A DNA stretch of 64,000 nt from Calliphora vicina (GCF_958450345.1 NC_088780.1:1238501-1302500), one strand, 5' to 3'. Shown: positions 25,843-39,059, numbered from the stretch's first letter. Made by a program: numbers and translations. The notes: generated by a model not told the origin, from the sequence alone.

Positions 25843-28800
25843 ATGATCACCAAATTCTCCATAAATGGCAAACCCTATTCCGGTAAGTTTAATACAAACA
25901 AATTTAACGTTTAATGAGTTTCAATTTAAATTCTTTCCATTTGTAGTCAATTTGGCAAGTTTACCGGCTGACATAACATTGAATACGTTTATTCGTGATC
26001 ATGCCGGTTTACCTGGCACCAAATTTATGTGCCAAGAAGGCGGCTGCGGTGTTTGTGTTTGCGTTGTTACCGGAAAGCATCCTGTTAATGGTGAAATTAA
26101 AACATGGGCAGTTAATTCTGTAAGTTGTCATATCTGGAAAATATAGTTTAGAATCGAATTATGTATTTATCATTTTATAGTGTCTCACTCTGTTAAACAC
26201 TTGTGTGGATTTCGAAATAACGACTACTGAAGGTATCGGTAATAAACGCGATGGCTTCCATTCCATACAGAAACGTTTAGCTAAAATGAATGGCACTCAA
26301 TGTGGTTACTGTTCACCGGGATTTGTTATGAATATGTATGGGCTGCTGAAAAGCAGAAATGGCAAAGTCACCATGGAAGAGGTGGAAAACTCCTTCGGAG
26401 GCAATATATGTCGTTGTACCGGTTACAGACCGATTCTAGATGCTATGAAATCTTTTGCTGTGGATAGTACCATTGAAATCCCCGAAGAATGTCAAGATAT
26501 TGAGGACTTGTCTAATAAAACCTGTCCAAAGACCGGACAAAATTGTAGTGGCAGCTGTAAGTCACCGAGAACTCTTTCTCTTCCCTTAACCTATGAGAAT
26601 GGTGAACAGTGGTTCTGGCCCAAGTCGCTGGATGAACTATTTAAAATTTTCTCCGAACTTAAGGGTGCAGACTATATACTGGTGTCTGGTAATACAGCTC
26701 ATGGCGTTTTCCGGCGTTCGAATGCGGTTCATAAATTTATCGACATTAATTCGATACCAGAATTACATGACTACAAATTATCAACTGGTTCATTAAGATT
26801 GGGTGGTAATTTGAGTCTTACTGAGACGATGGCCATATTTGAGAAAGCAGCAAAGTCAAAGGGATTTGAGTACTGCAACAAACTATGGAAACATTTTGAT
26901 TTGATTGCTAATGTCCCAGTTAGAAATGTAAGTCATGTGATAACACAAAATATGTACTACTTATTTAAGATTCCAATTTAAAGCAAATACTTTTTAGATA
27001 AGATAATTAATTAATGCAATTATTTACCTATAATTATTCTAGATGGGTACTTTAGCAGGTAATTTATCTATGAAACACCAGCACCCCGAATTCCCTTCAG
27101 ACATCTACTTGGTGTTTGAAGCACTCGACGTACATGTCGTTATACAAGAATCAACTAAACAAGAATGCAGTATTCCGCTCTCAGAGTATCTTAAAACTCC
27201 AATGACCAACAAAATCATCAAATATTTTGATTTGAAACCTTACAGTAGCGAAGAATACATTTTCGATTCGTACAAGGTTCGTGATATGCGTATAAAATTT
27301 TACAATTTTAAATAACTTTTTTTTCCAAACATTAGATTATGCCTAGAGCTCAAAATGCACATGCCTATGTAAATGCGGCTATACTTATTCAGATTCAAAA
27401 GCCTAATTACATAGTTAAGTCCTCAAGAATTTGTTATGGTGGTATTAATCCCGGATTTTCCAGAGCTCTTCAACTAGAAAAACATTTGTTAAATAAACCA
27501 CTATTTGAGTTGTCTACCGTTAAGGCGGCACTTACCTTGATGCAGACAGAGTTAAAAGCAGATGTTGTGTTGCCCGAACCTAGTCCAGAATACAGAGTTA
27601 AATTGGCTCAGGGTTTATTTTACAAATTTTTATTGGCTCATGCTCCTTCTACCAAACTTAATTCAAAAGTATTATCTGGAGGCAACATTCTTAAAAGACC
27701 AGTTTCTAGCGGCAAGCAACTATTTGAGAAGCATGAGGCTGATTATCCGGTCAAAAAACCCACCGAAAAACATGAAGGCCTCTTACAGTGCTCTGGTGAA
27801 GCCATATTTGCTAACGATTTGCCTCCTCAATCGCAACAGTTATGGGCTGCCTTCTTTTCGGCCAAGAAAGTTGGTGCTACTGTAAAGGAGATAGATTCGT
27901 CGGAAGCTTTGAAATTACCTGGCGTTGTTGCTATACTTACAGCCAAAGATGTACCTGGAAAAAATCTTATTTCCGTACCTAACAACTTTTTCTTTGTGGA
28001 AGAGGAGGAACTCTTTTTGACTGGAGAAGTGAAATTTTATAACCAACCAGTGGGTATTGTGGTGGCCGAAACTAATGCATTGGCGCAAAAAGCGGCTGAT
28101 TTGATTAAAATTAAATATGAGGGGGGAGCTAAAGAAGTATTTTCTACCCTTAAGGAAGTCTTGAATGGTGGGCCATCAAATAGAATTAAACATTCTATTA
28201 AATCTGATGTTACTGAAGAAGCAACAAAAGTCGATAACTATGACGTAAATATCAAAGGAGAATTGGAAATGGGGCTTCAATATCATTTCTTCATGGAACC
28301 TCATTCTACTGTTGCCATACCTTGTGAAGGTGGCATGCAGCTGTATGTTGCTACGCAATGGATGGACTTGGTACAAATTGTGGTTTCAAATCTATTAAAC
28401 TTGAAAAACAATGAAGTTCAAGTAAAAACCCGCCGTCTGGGTGGAGGTTATGGTGGCAAGGCCACACGCTGTAATCCAGTAGCATGTGGTGCTGCTTTAG
28501 CAGCTTATAAACTGAACCGACCAGTCCGTTTTGTCCAATCGATTGAGTCAATGATGGACACTTTGGGCAAAAGATGGCCTTGCAATATCGACTACAATTT
28601 TTATGTCAACAAATCAGGAAAGTTCGTGAAGCTCATTTCTAAATTTTATGAAGACGCTGGATATTCTCCTAATGAATCACCAATGGGCCATACATTATTA
28701 GTTTCTAAAAACTGCTACGATTTCACATCAGACAATTTTATCTTGAATGGCTATATGGTGCTCACCGACTCCCCCAATAACACGGCCTGCAGAGCTCCTG

Positions 28801-30067
28801 GTTCAGTTGAAGGTATAGCTATGATAGAAAATATAGTAGAACATGCTGCCTTTGAATTGGGTCTTGATCCTTTAGAGGTCCGCTTGGCCAATTTAATACC
28901 AGGGCATAAAATGGGATCAATGATACCAAGATTTGTCGAATCTGCTCAATACAAAGCCAGAAGACAAGAAATCATTGAGTTCAATAAGCAAAACCGTTGG
29001 ACCAAACGCGGTCTTGGCTTGGCAACAATGGAATACCACATTGGTTACTTTGGTCAATTCCCTGCAACTGTGGCAATTTATCATGGTGATGGTACAGTTG
29101 TAATTACCCACGGTGGAGTAGAAATGGGACAGGGTATGAACACGAAAATCGCCCAAGTGGCAGCCCACGTCTTGGATATACCATTAGAGTTAATTCGAAT
29201 TGAGGGCAGCAATAGCATTAATGGGGCTAATTCGATGGTAACTGGTGGATCTATTGGCAGTGAAACTGTGTGTTTTGTAAGTAAAATTTAATTAGTTTTA
29301 ATGCGTCATAAACAGATCTCAATACAATAATTCACTTTAGGCTGTTCGCAAATGCTGCAATTCGTTGAATGAAATCCTGAAACCAATAAAGGAGGAATTA
29401 AAAGATCCCACTTGGAACAGTCTCATAAATGAGGCTCACAATCGTAATGCTAATTTAATAGCCAGTGATGGTTGTAAAATCGGTGAAATGGATCCATATA
29501 CAGTATGCTCACTTGGTCTCACCGAAGTCGAACTCGACGTCTTAACAGGCAATTATCTTGTGAGACGCGTAGACATTTTGCAGGACGCTGGCGAAAGTTT
29601 AAATCCAAACGTTGATGTCGGACAAGTGGAGGGCGCATTTATAATGGGCTTGGGTTATTGGACATCCGAACTATGTGTTACAGACAAAACAACTGGAGAA
29701 CTAAAAACTAATCGTACATGGAATTACAAGCCTCCAGGAGCTAAAGATATACCAATTGATTTTCGTATTGAATTGTTGGCACAAAGTCCAAATCCGGCTG
29801 GTTTCATGAGATCCAAAGGTATGTTTGAAATACTTTCTTTGGCTATTTTAAATAACAACTTTCTATTTATTCTTAGCCACTGGAGAACCATCAATTTGCT
29901 TGCCCGTTAATTTAGCCTTTGCTCTGCAACAAGCAATTCAATCGGCCCGTGATGATGCTGGATTACCAAAAAAATGGATTACTCTAAGAGCTCCTATGAC
30001 TCCCGATTATATTCTTTTAAATTGTGGTACCCATGTCAACATGATGACTTTAACAGCCAATGCTTAA
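25843..30067 (+). CDS. AOX: Aldehyde oxidase, tandem copy 2 (7 coding exons)
   Basis: Exons 25843-25882, 25947-26119, 26181-26927, 27043-27276, 27336-29276, 29341-29818, 29877-30067; phases close to 1,267 aa. Cofactor residues match copy 1: Cys 42, 47, 50, 72 for the first 2Fe-2S cluster and Cys 112, 115, 148, 150 (QCGYC, ICRCTGYRP) for the second. The FAD motif is LVSGNTAHGVF. The molybdenum domain has GLQYHF, canonical GGGYGGK followed by Ala, CRAPGSVEG and catalytic Glu 1208 in TGEPS. Absence of the XDH NAD motif and of the XDH substrate Glu supports aldehyde oxidase. Same strand as copy 1 and 5 kb downstream, with its own initiator-like site and poly(A) signal, so it is an independent gene and not a fused transcript. 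Introns 1-4 are at the same places as in copy 1; introns 5 and 6 (inside CF/AVRK and SK/ATGE) are absent from copy 1, and copy 1's last three introns are absent here. Intron 4 has a weak GTTCGT donor. C-terminus lacks a peroxisomal SKL signal. Confidence 0.95.
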
Positions 30068-30164
30068 AATTAAAAGTACGGTTCATGTTAAAGTTTTATC
30101 CCATGTTAAATATATCTATATATAAAATGTTATTGCTTTTTAGAGTTTGTAAGTTTATATCTTA

Positions 30165-30170
30165 AATAAA
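30165..30170 (+). terminator. Poly(A) signal of AOX copy 2
   Basis: AATAAA about 98 bp after the stop codon, overlapped by a further ATAAAA, at a normal distance for a short insect 3' UTR. Confidence 0.5.
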
Positions 30171-30343
30171 ATAAAAACATATATTTGCACATTGAGTTGC
30201 ACGTAATCGCAAATTACATCTATGAAACAGGTGAATGTGAAACATTTCCATAAAAAAAGAAATTTAATTTCTATGCAACCTTAAAACGACTACATACAAA
30301 TGTACATACATGTATAATATATACTATATATATATATGTATAA

Positions 30344-30472
30344 CCCCCATTAACACGAAGTCTGGTTAAGCCTTAACCAATAGTTATACAGTCGGTTAAA
30401 ATTATTTTTGTATGAAAACTGTCAGTATAACTATTAGTTAAAACATAACCAGACTTCGTGTTACTGGTGGTA
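30344..30472. mobile_element. Compact hairpin MITE (about 129 bp)
   Basis: Arms of about 48 bp pair with few mismatches: CCATTAACACGAAGTCTGGT on the left and the complement ACCAGACTTCGTGTTACTGG on the right, then TAACCAATAGTTATA against TATAACTATTAGTTA. The loop is about 30 bp. Lies about 280 bp after the AOX copy 2 stop, just beyond the poly(A) signal. Confidence 0.7.
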
Positions 30473-30479
30473 AGAGATA

Positions 30480-31445
30480 TAACCATTAACACATTGTTGG
30501 TAATAAACATTAAGGATAATCATTATGTGGTGCAAATATCTTCATATACAGCATAAAAATGTAATTGCTATTCGTTGTATAGCATTCGTTGATTTTATAA
30601 AAGTAACACTTTTGCTGTAAGAGATTTCAATTTTTAATCTGAGTATTACAAAATCTATGTATTTACTAAAATTAATGTTATGTGCAATGTAAATGTATAT
30701 GTTAGGACTTATTGGTAAGCAAGCAACTTAAATCCAATTTACTCGAAAATATTATAATTTTATACCGCAAAATCAAAGTCGATAACCGTAAAATATTCAT
30801 TGGTGTTAAGGTTTTTTATTTCAGTAATATTTGCAATATTTAGTGTAGTGCTAAATAAGTTCTGTCAGTACATTTGTCAAACACTCCGGTGGAAATGTTC
30901 AAAATATAGGAAACAATTACCAGATTAATTGTACGTGTTTGGAAAATGCTTACAGGTCTTCAAATCTTTGTGATTGGTCCACCAAATCTATTTTAATTAT
31001 TCCTCAACATGGCTATAGGAATTTATAATTCAGTGAGCTAGCTTAATTTCTCTTCAATAAAATGTGTATTAATGAATGTCATTCATTACACCAAAGCACT
31101 CGAGTAGTAACTGAAAAACACTATGTTCATACTTAAAATATGTCTGGTTTGACTGTTCGCAAAAATTTCTTTAAATTGTTTATATCATAAATCCAGAAAC
31201 TCAAAACCTTTATTCTTTTACTTTGGTTTGTGCAATTTAAAATTTTTTGTTTATGTCTAATACTATTGTTACAAAAAACCTATTCAAATTTTTCATATAA
31301 AAATTAAATGTATCTGGAATGCATATTTTCCGTATTTCATGAGACCGGGTCAACAAATGTTTGTACCCCTGATTATTTAAACTTTGTTATATTTTTTCAA
31401 GCATTGCGATAAGATAAAAAATAGAACCATTTTTTGAAACGGTTA
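30480..31445. other. Gene-free stretch downstream of AOX copy 2
   Basis: AT-rich, no ORFs or repeat ends identified. Confidence 0.4.
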
Positions 31446-31450
31446 ACGTT

Positions 31451-31729
31451 AAGGCCAACTTTCGAAAATCATTGACGAAAAGAAATTATTTAAATTAAAA
31501 AAACAAAGTTTTTGCTCATTTACTCAGTCTAGGGCATTGGTAGGCAAATAGAGGCATTTAATTTGTGTGCATTTATGAGTAATAAATAAAATAGCTGCAA
31601 ACTGAATGAAATATTTTTTACGCTCTATTTGTAAAAATACATTCGGGTTGTGTACGTATAAATTGGCTATAATCTTCATAACCTGAACTACCATGCCTAC
31701 CAAGGGTCGGGCTTGACCGACCATACTTT
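31451..31729. repeat. Fragment of the GGTCGGGCTTGACCGACC repeat family
   Basis: Contains GGTCGGGCTTGACCGACCAT at its right and GGCCAACTTTCGAAAATCAT at its left. Both are also found in the copies at 47911 and 63829. Internally deleted. Confidence 0.5.
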
Positions 31730-32526
31730 AAATAAATTGGGAACACCATACATGATACATATTGAGAAAATTCCACATAAAATTGAGAACTTTTACTGTT
31801 TTTACTGCATTTGCCGATTAGCTTAAAATTTTGGTAAATAACTTTCATACTAAAGACTCATCCAAGGTATTTTTTTTTTAAATTTTATATTTATATTCAT
31901 ATAGCAGTAACTATTTTACTGTTCTACTAAATTACTGAAAAATATTAGGAGGGCTTATTGTTTATTTTAATGTGAGAGGGAAGTAAGTGTTTTATTACAT
32001 TACTGTTTATTAAATTCAGTTATTTTCGAAACGTTTCTATGATTTTGTATCTGACATTCGAGTGAATATAGGATTCAGTTTCAATACTCAATTTATTGCG
32101 TTAACCGAAGAACAGTTTTAGTGTTGAAACTACAATAAAAATGGAAACGAAAATCTAATTAACTTGAAAATTCTATGACATTTGAACAATAACTAATCAA
32201 ACGATAGCCGCAAGTGTCAAGTGAAAGAAAGGTATGGTTCGAGCACGAGTAACATGTGTTCCAATGTCATGTTTTATGACTGCCAATCTATGCCCGCCAA
32301 CGTTTTGTGCTATGCAAACAAACATACAAATAAATGAAAATTATATAAAACCATGTCTATACAGAAATTCATAGAAATTTGCATGTGCATATTCGTATTA
32401 GAACATGTCGATGCATTCGATTTGCATGACAGTCTTCATGTACGAATAAGTGAACGAAGGAATGATAAAGTAAAATCAGACACACATTAACTAACATCCA
32501 TTCATATTTATGGATGTATGTATGTA

Positions 32527-33011
32527 ATTTAGGGTGCTCCCAAGGTGTCATCTAAGAAGCAATATTTTCAAAAAACTGCAATTGAAAAATGCTTTTATAT
32601 TTCATTCACCCATACGTGTTTAAATATAAAATGTAAAAATTTTCTGGTGTCGTTTTTAAAAAAATCATAAAAAAAGAAAATTCTTAAATTTGGAAAAATT
32701 GTCTTCGATTCAAAATAACTATGATTAAAACCTAAAATTTTAACGGTTATACCAAATTTTGGTTAGCGAGGGGACCGACTTGAAATTGTCGGACTTTGGA
32801 AAATTTAATTTTAGTCATACATTTTTTAAAATATTTATCTGGGTTCAAAATTGCCTAAGACAGTGATACAAATTATTAAAAATATAAAACAGATGAAATT
32901 TATTTATTAAGATCACTTTTTGTACTCCATAAAAAATAATAATATATTATTACTTTGACTCAAAACTCGAAACTTTAAATATAATATATAACCTTTAAGG
33001 GCCTTCCTAAT
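32527..33011. mobile_element. ATTAGG-ended element, group B copy
   Basis: Left end ATTTAGGGTGCTCCC, right end GGGCCTTCCTAAT, followed by GTAC. The internal run AAATTATTAAAAATATAAAA followed by a CACTTTTTGTACTCC block is clearly similar to the same region of the copy at 46801-47469. No coding capacity. Confidence 0.5.
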
Positions 33012-33559
33012 GTACATACATGCATGTATGTATGTTCAATAGTACCATTCTCACATGCAATCGTATGGATATATGAGGGAAGGTCTGATGTGGCTTTCAA
33101 ATGGAATAGACCACAAATCTTGTAACGTGATACGTCACGAAGTAAGTAAGTGAATGAATGTGCATTACGAATGAATGAGCAAATGTATGAATACATGTGT
33201 ATTTATGAATATATGTACATTCATACATATTTATAAATGACTGACTAGATGAATGAAACATGCATATCTACAAACATACTGTCTTTCTGTCTAAGAATTA
33301 ATGTTCGAATACGTAGCTTGTAGCCGCTGGGCATGCGCACAACACAAATCATTGAAATTATTAGTATTTCACTGGCAGGAAACAAAACAAAACTTTAGAA
33401 ATTGTCAACAATTAATAAACATTTTTATTTTGTTTTTATTTACATTTCCTCAATCGGTTTTATGATTGAATTAAGTGAAAATAACTCATTCATGCGACCG
33501 TTTATTTGTAAAATTTTTCCTTAAGTCGCCCATATACAACGATGTCTATATGTATGTAC

Positions 33560-33860
33560 ATTAGACCTGCTCTTAAAAAATAGACTTGCTTTAGATACGC
33601 AGGTTTGTTGAGTATACTAATCAAACTGAGACTTAATTCTAGAACAATCAGATGACGAGAATCAGTTCCGACATTTATTGAAAATTGTAAAATTTGATAA
33701 ACGATGATAAGCAACAATAGTTAATTACTCTTTTCTATTAATATTTTGCAGAATTATCTTTCTAACATCATTATTGAATTGAGTTCCGGCACGGGTTATC
33801 GTGACGAATCGAAATAAGACCACTATAAAACAAATCTATTTTTTTTAGGGCAGATCTAAT
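33560..33860. mobile_element. ATTAGAC-ended element, short copy (301 bp)
   Basis: Ends ATTAGACCTGC and GCAGATCTAAT with GTAC on the left and CTAC on the right, a 4-bp duplication with one change. Shares the ends and GTTCCGGCACGGGTT-type text with the larger copies but lacks their middle. Confidence 0.6.
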
Positions 33861-34593
33861 CTACATACATATGTATGTATATGAAGTTATACATACCTTG
33901 TATGAATGTATTTATATGCAAAGCTGTGTGAGTGAGAATGTGTGTGTGCATATATATTAATTTTGTTAAACTTAACTATCAAACTGTTTTTGGCTTAAGG
34001 TGCCAAAACTGTCAAATTGTGTGAGAATTTATGGGATTTTTGTGGGCGCCCGAGTAGTATTTTATGTTATTTTTTTAATACATACAAGTGAACAACAAAC
34101 TAATATTTATGATTTTCATTTAATGACAAAGGGAAATGTAAAGAGGAACGCAAGTTTAAGAGTCTCTCTCATATGTATTAGCATGCAGTACGAGTATTTC
34201 AGCAAATTGGTTTATGAAAAATGTTTGTAATTGTAAACAAATGTCATATGTATCAAACTATAAAGAGACACTCCTTAAATATTTAAAAAATAGACTGGCA
34301 ATTTAAAGTGTGCTGTACGAGGGGTTACTGAAAACATTTTTTATATGTTATTTTGTTTATTAATCTTTACTTTATTTTATTACTCTTTACTTTCGATATT
34401 TCGATATTCATCGGATATAATTTTCGAGACAAAGAGTAGCAATTGTACATGAAAAAATATCAACACATCTTCACATTTATTATTAGTTACTGAAACAACG
34501 TAAAATGTTTCATGTTGATTTTTATATGTTTTACCCACATTATTACGATGTCTGTTTATACATTAATTTAAAGTTAAACTGTCTGTTGAAGTA

Positions 34594-35150
34594 GGGTGAA
34601 TTCCAAAACGTCTGTATGCAATGCAAACGCGTAGTTAAAATTTAAAAAAAAACTTAGCATACTGCCTGTTTTTACTTTTTCATACATTTTGCGATATGAA
34701 ACATTAAGTGTGTTCGAACAACAATTTGTAAAAATAAGTTGTATTTTATTATAAACCAATTTAAAAAGTTTGTTTTGTGTTATTTTACTTCTTTTCTTTG
34801 CAAGACTTGTAAATTGTGTTAATTATCAACTTTTTTGTTTTGTTTACATTTGCTACAATATGATTTAAACATATTTTTTATGTTGATATTTTTTACTGGA
34901 CAAAAAATTTCCAGTAAAAAATATCATGTTCTCTATCTACGAACTGTCATTTTTGACACTCTCTTGCTCTCTCGTTAAAAGTTTTTAAAAGTAAACGAAC
35001 GGAATCTCGTAACTTCCAGTGATAGTTTGTACAAATTATTACAAATTATCAAGTACGCGAACACAACTATTATCAAAGTTTACACGGTTGAGTTAAGAAT
35101 CGCTTGACTTTTTAAGGTTGCATTGCATACAGACGTTTTGGAATTCACCC
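34594..35150. mobile_element. 557-bp MITE with 33-bp perfect TIRs
   Basis: The first 33 bases, starting GGGTGAATTCCAAAACGTCT, are exactly the reverse complement of the last 33. Flanks are GTA and TTA, so a 3-bp PIF/Harbinger-type duplication with one change is possible. In the middle, GATATTTTTTACTGGA and TCCAGTAAAAAATATC form a second perfect hairpin (about 34886-34926). No coding capacity. Confidence 0.75.
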
Positions 35151-35159
35151 TTAATGTCA

Positions 35160-35960
35160 GTATGTTTAAACTTTAGTTTAATAATAGATGTTTGATGTGC
35201 ATATAAGAAAATTCTAACTTTAATTCTACTTCACAAATTATATCAGTAAGGAGACTACAAGTCCAAGTTGTTGTCCTGGTACATATATATTTAAGGTAAA
35301 ATACTGCAATATTTCTTTAAAAAAATAAGCTTAAGGTTTGCCGCTGAATACTTTCAGTGAAAACTTTTGTGGTTACTCTCGTAACTTATTAACTACCACA
35401 CTCCAACTTTAAGACATATAAATCATTAGACTGTGACATGTTTGTCTGTATATTTTAAGTATAGCTTTTGATGAATCCTATTACAAGTCCCCTCTAGTGT
35501 ATTTTTTGTATTTCATTGTCGACACGTGTTTTTCAATTATATCAAATTCTACTATAAATTATAGCCTCCCGAATCTGTTTTTATTGCTTATTTCAAAACA
35601 TTAATATTTAATTAAGGTGATTACATACGTCAATTATATTTTTAGTTGATTATGTTTCTCAGCAAATTTTATTTAAAATTTATTTTCTTTACTTTTATTG
35701 TTACTTTTATACAAATGAAAATAAAAAGTTTTTGAATTGTTTTAAAAAATTTATGATATGGATATTTATTTATTGTATTATTTGAAAATCTAATAAAAAA
35801 TTTTGTTTATACAAATATTAATACTAAGTATTGTCCACTGTAAATACCTTTAAATATATTTTTTTCGAAAATCATAATCAAACTTAAAGCATTCACAGGA
35901 ATATATCTTTTAGTCAAAAAAAATCGATAAGAAATAAAAACTTTTATGGAAAAAATTCGT
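35160..35960. other. Gene-free stretch
   Basis: AT-rich; nothing recognised. Confidence 0.4.
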
Positions 35961-35969
35961 GTTAAACAA

Positions 35970-36120
35970 TTGCCCAATTCACAATCGAAGTCGTAGCGTT
36001 GTAAGTTGTTTGTGAAAAATATTTTTCAAACAACATTTTTTGAAACAAAAAAAAATATTAATAAAAAAAATTACGACATACAACGCTACAACACTACGAC
36101 ACCAATTGTGAATTGAGCAA
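35970..36120. mobile_element. 151-bp MITE
   Basis: Left TTGCCCAATTCACAATCGAA pairs with the complement of the right end TTGCTCAATTCACAATTGGT, continuing through GTCGTAG and GTTGTA. Arms of about 35 bp with a few changes. Confidence 0.65.
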
Positions 36121-36129
36121 ATATTTTTA

Positions 36130-38240
36130 CCCATTTCGTCCATTTCATTTGATATCCATAGTGTCTATCTATACTCATGAGTTAGATATAGGTAAAAAAT
36201 CTGGAATATATCTATAAAGATATATACTTTATGGGGTTGGAAATGAAAAATCTTCAAATTCCATGGAATTTTATCATACTAAACGTTTCAAAAGTAGTAT
36301 AAATTAACTACATTTGGTTGTACAACGTTGGACCAACAAACATTTTTAATGGTTTGTAATTTATCGGTATTGTCACACTCGTAGTTTTAATCGCTATAAA
36401 ATTAATAAATTCTATTGTTTAGTTTAAAAACTTAAGAATTTTATCTATTTTAAATCAGTAAAGCATTATTAGGTAGTTTCGAAAGAAAAATTTGTCAAAT
36501 CAGATTGTTATAATAATTTTCTCTAGATATTAATACCCTTAATAATTCCTTTAAGAACAAAAGTTTAAAATTTAATTCATTCGATTTATTCTGCCGTGGC
36601 TTGAGTTGAATGAAAAAAATTCTGTTATTTCTACCGTACTACTTCTTTGCCAACTGACTATCTGTTGCTAAAACGGAACAAATCTATGGATGGATATGGC
36701 CATCGAAACGAATCTGAAAACTGTGACTTTAAGAAGAAATTACCCAAAATTAATCCACTCATATGTTTCTAATTATCTTTCTATTAAAGTTATATTAAAT
36801 CTTAATTAAATTAATAAATGGAAATTTTAAATAAATAAAACTTCATTTTAAATCCAATATGGAAATATTTATTCTTACTATAGTAATGTACACATTGTAA
36901 AGTACGTTTGCTCTGCAAAATAATATACAAAAAAAAACCACGAGCTTTAAAATTGTTTAATTGATGCCAGAGGCATACAACCAATTTGTGGCCAGAATAA
37001 CTCCACATGGCGGTGGGAACAACACTTGGCACAGAATGGCAAGTTTAAACAGAATCAAGTGAAAAAAAGAAACAAATGAAAATAAATTAAATAAAATAAA
37101 CCTCGGAGGAAAAACAATTGAATGGAACCAAAAACAAAATCTAAAATAAACACAAACTTTTACAAATTAAATTAATAAGTATGGAAACAATGAATCCAAA
37201 AGGAAGAAACACTACGCTGTACAAATTCCAACGCACAAACACAAATAAAAACTATGTTGAATGAAAATTAAGCGAAAAAGAGTGGGGCACGATAACAGCA
37301 ACAGCAACAGCAACAACAATAACAAAAAGGACGAAAAACTCTGTGGTCACCATTTATATTGCTTTATTCATTCACACTGGTTGTGCATGCTAAAAACTTC
37401 AGCTGAATGTATTAATTACAGTATGGCCGCAAGTAAAATGAACAGTGAACGCGAGAGCAGCCTGCATTCATTCATTCATTCATACAACATGCTACATAAC
37501 TACAATAATGTGTATATGGCAGTTGTGGAAGAACTCACACTTACACATAGATACAAATTCAATAGCAAAAGCAATAAAATCTACTATTGGAAGTGTGTTG
37601 CAAAGTGCGTGCTGCTGTTGATGTTGGTTACAATTTCAAAAATTAAATTTTTAATTGAAACACTCCACTCGTACATTTTATTATTGAAAATTTTTAACCA
37701 TAAAGGACACAATATTTCATCATTGTGCGGACCACACAGCACAATAAATACACCTTTATTCCCATATACAAACATACATGCATACACTTATGAATTGTAT
37801 TAGAGTGTCTCTAAAATACAGTTTATTCGTGTTTCAATCTTTTTGTAATTCTATCAAAGATGTCAATGCAAAATAATAGCAAATGATTGAATTCTTTTAT
37901 ATTACTAAATTAGTTCAAAATGGCTCTCCAAAGTAAGTTTAAGCTGGGAGGTTTCATGAAATATTGGTTCTATATTTATTAATTTTGAATTATTTTATAA
38001 TTCAAAATCAGGCCAAATATGGCTTATATACTACTCAACCACTTAATTTTAATGAAAAACAATTGAAATTATTGTGAATTTGACAAACAACACATAGAAA
38101 TATAGTTTTGGTATGTATACCCTAATTCCAACATACAAATAATGCTGCAAATGTATGTGTAAACATTTTAAAAATATAATTTTGAAATACCCTCAATTCA
38201 CTGGAATGTACGAATTATATGTGCATATCGAAATGTTTAA
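36130..38240. other. Gene-free stretch with simple repeats
   Basis: Contains an AGC/AAC-type repeat near 37296-37325. The 180-codon reading frame that crosses it (37261-37803) starts in that repeat and has no recognisable domain, so it is not called as a gene. Confidence 0.4.
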
Positions 38241-38249
38241 AAAGTACAC

Positions 38250-38574
38250 ATTAGGCTGACCCTTGTATTGGAAATTTTCGATTTTCGGTGCTTCCAAGAT
38301 TCCATTTGACATAAAAAAGCAGACAATTTGAGCAAATTTGACAATGTATGTAAATCCTGCTTGAAATTTTATAATTTTTTGGGTATAAAATTAACGCATT
38401 ATGGTTTATCGATGCCAGAACATTTTTATATTTTATGGTAAAGGACTCGTAAGTTTATATAAAATGTGCAACCTCTTACGATGTTCAGCATTTGGTTTTT
38501 AGACGATGGAGAATAATTTTAGACCATGGAAGCATAGAACATCCAAAAAGCGTAAATATGGAACACCCTTGTAT
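38250..38574. repeat. ATTAGG-ended element, group B copy (worn)
   Basis: Begins ATTAGGCTGACCCTTGTATTGG, close to ATTAGGATGGCCCTTGTTTTGG at 46801. Near the right side, GGAGAATAATTTTAGACCATGG parallels the text at 47400-47420. The right terminus is not a clean inverted match. Confidence 0.45.
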
Positions 38575-39043
38575 TGATGTATTATTGAAGAATTATAAAC
38601 ACTACTGAATAAATACTAAATTGGTTTATATGTATTAAAAATACGGTAATAAAGGTATATTCAAGGTAATTATCTATGTACATTAGATGGGCTCGATCTT
38701 CACACAAGAAGAGAACGTATGTTTATTCAACTTTCAAAATTTATTTTTTGTTCCATGTCTAACTGATGGTTAGCTATGAAATTAATTTATGAAATTTTGT
38801 TAACATATGAAAAGGATATGGAATTCTTATATAACAACATAACTTAGGTCCAATATCTTCCTTTTTGTTAGATTTTTTTAAATGCATATTTTTGATATTT
38901 TGATTTTGATTTTACGCAAAAATTAGTCATACATTTTTTGGATCAAAATCAATGGCGAAAATTAAGAAAATTTATAAACAAAAACAAACTAAATTTCTTT
39001 ATTTTTAAATTAAACTTAGAAATTAAACATATTCCATGTTTAA

Positions 39044-39059
39044 CGCCGCGGCGCGCCGC
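39044..39059. repeat. Isolated G+C block with palindrome
   Basis: Sixteen consecutive G/C bases in very AT-rich surroundings, including the perfect 12-bp palindrome GCGGCGCGCCGC and four or more CpG steps. It sits 17 bp left of the MITE at 39076. Confidence 0.8.

Noticed and set aside
25865..25946. Alternative ATG giving an intron-retained N-terminus for AOX copy 2
   Set aside because: It reads through a clear GT-AG intron conserved in copy 1 and would add a tail not seen in the family.
37261..37803. 180-codon open frame
   Set aside because: Begins in an AGC/AAC repeat, has no domain, signal or codon bias, and no splice or promoter context; most likely chance.
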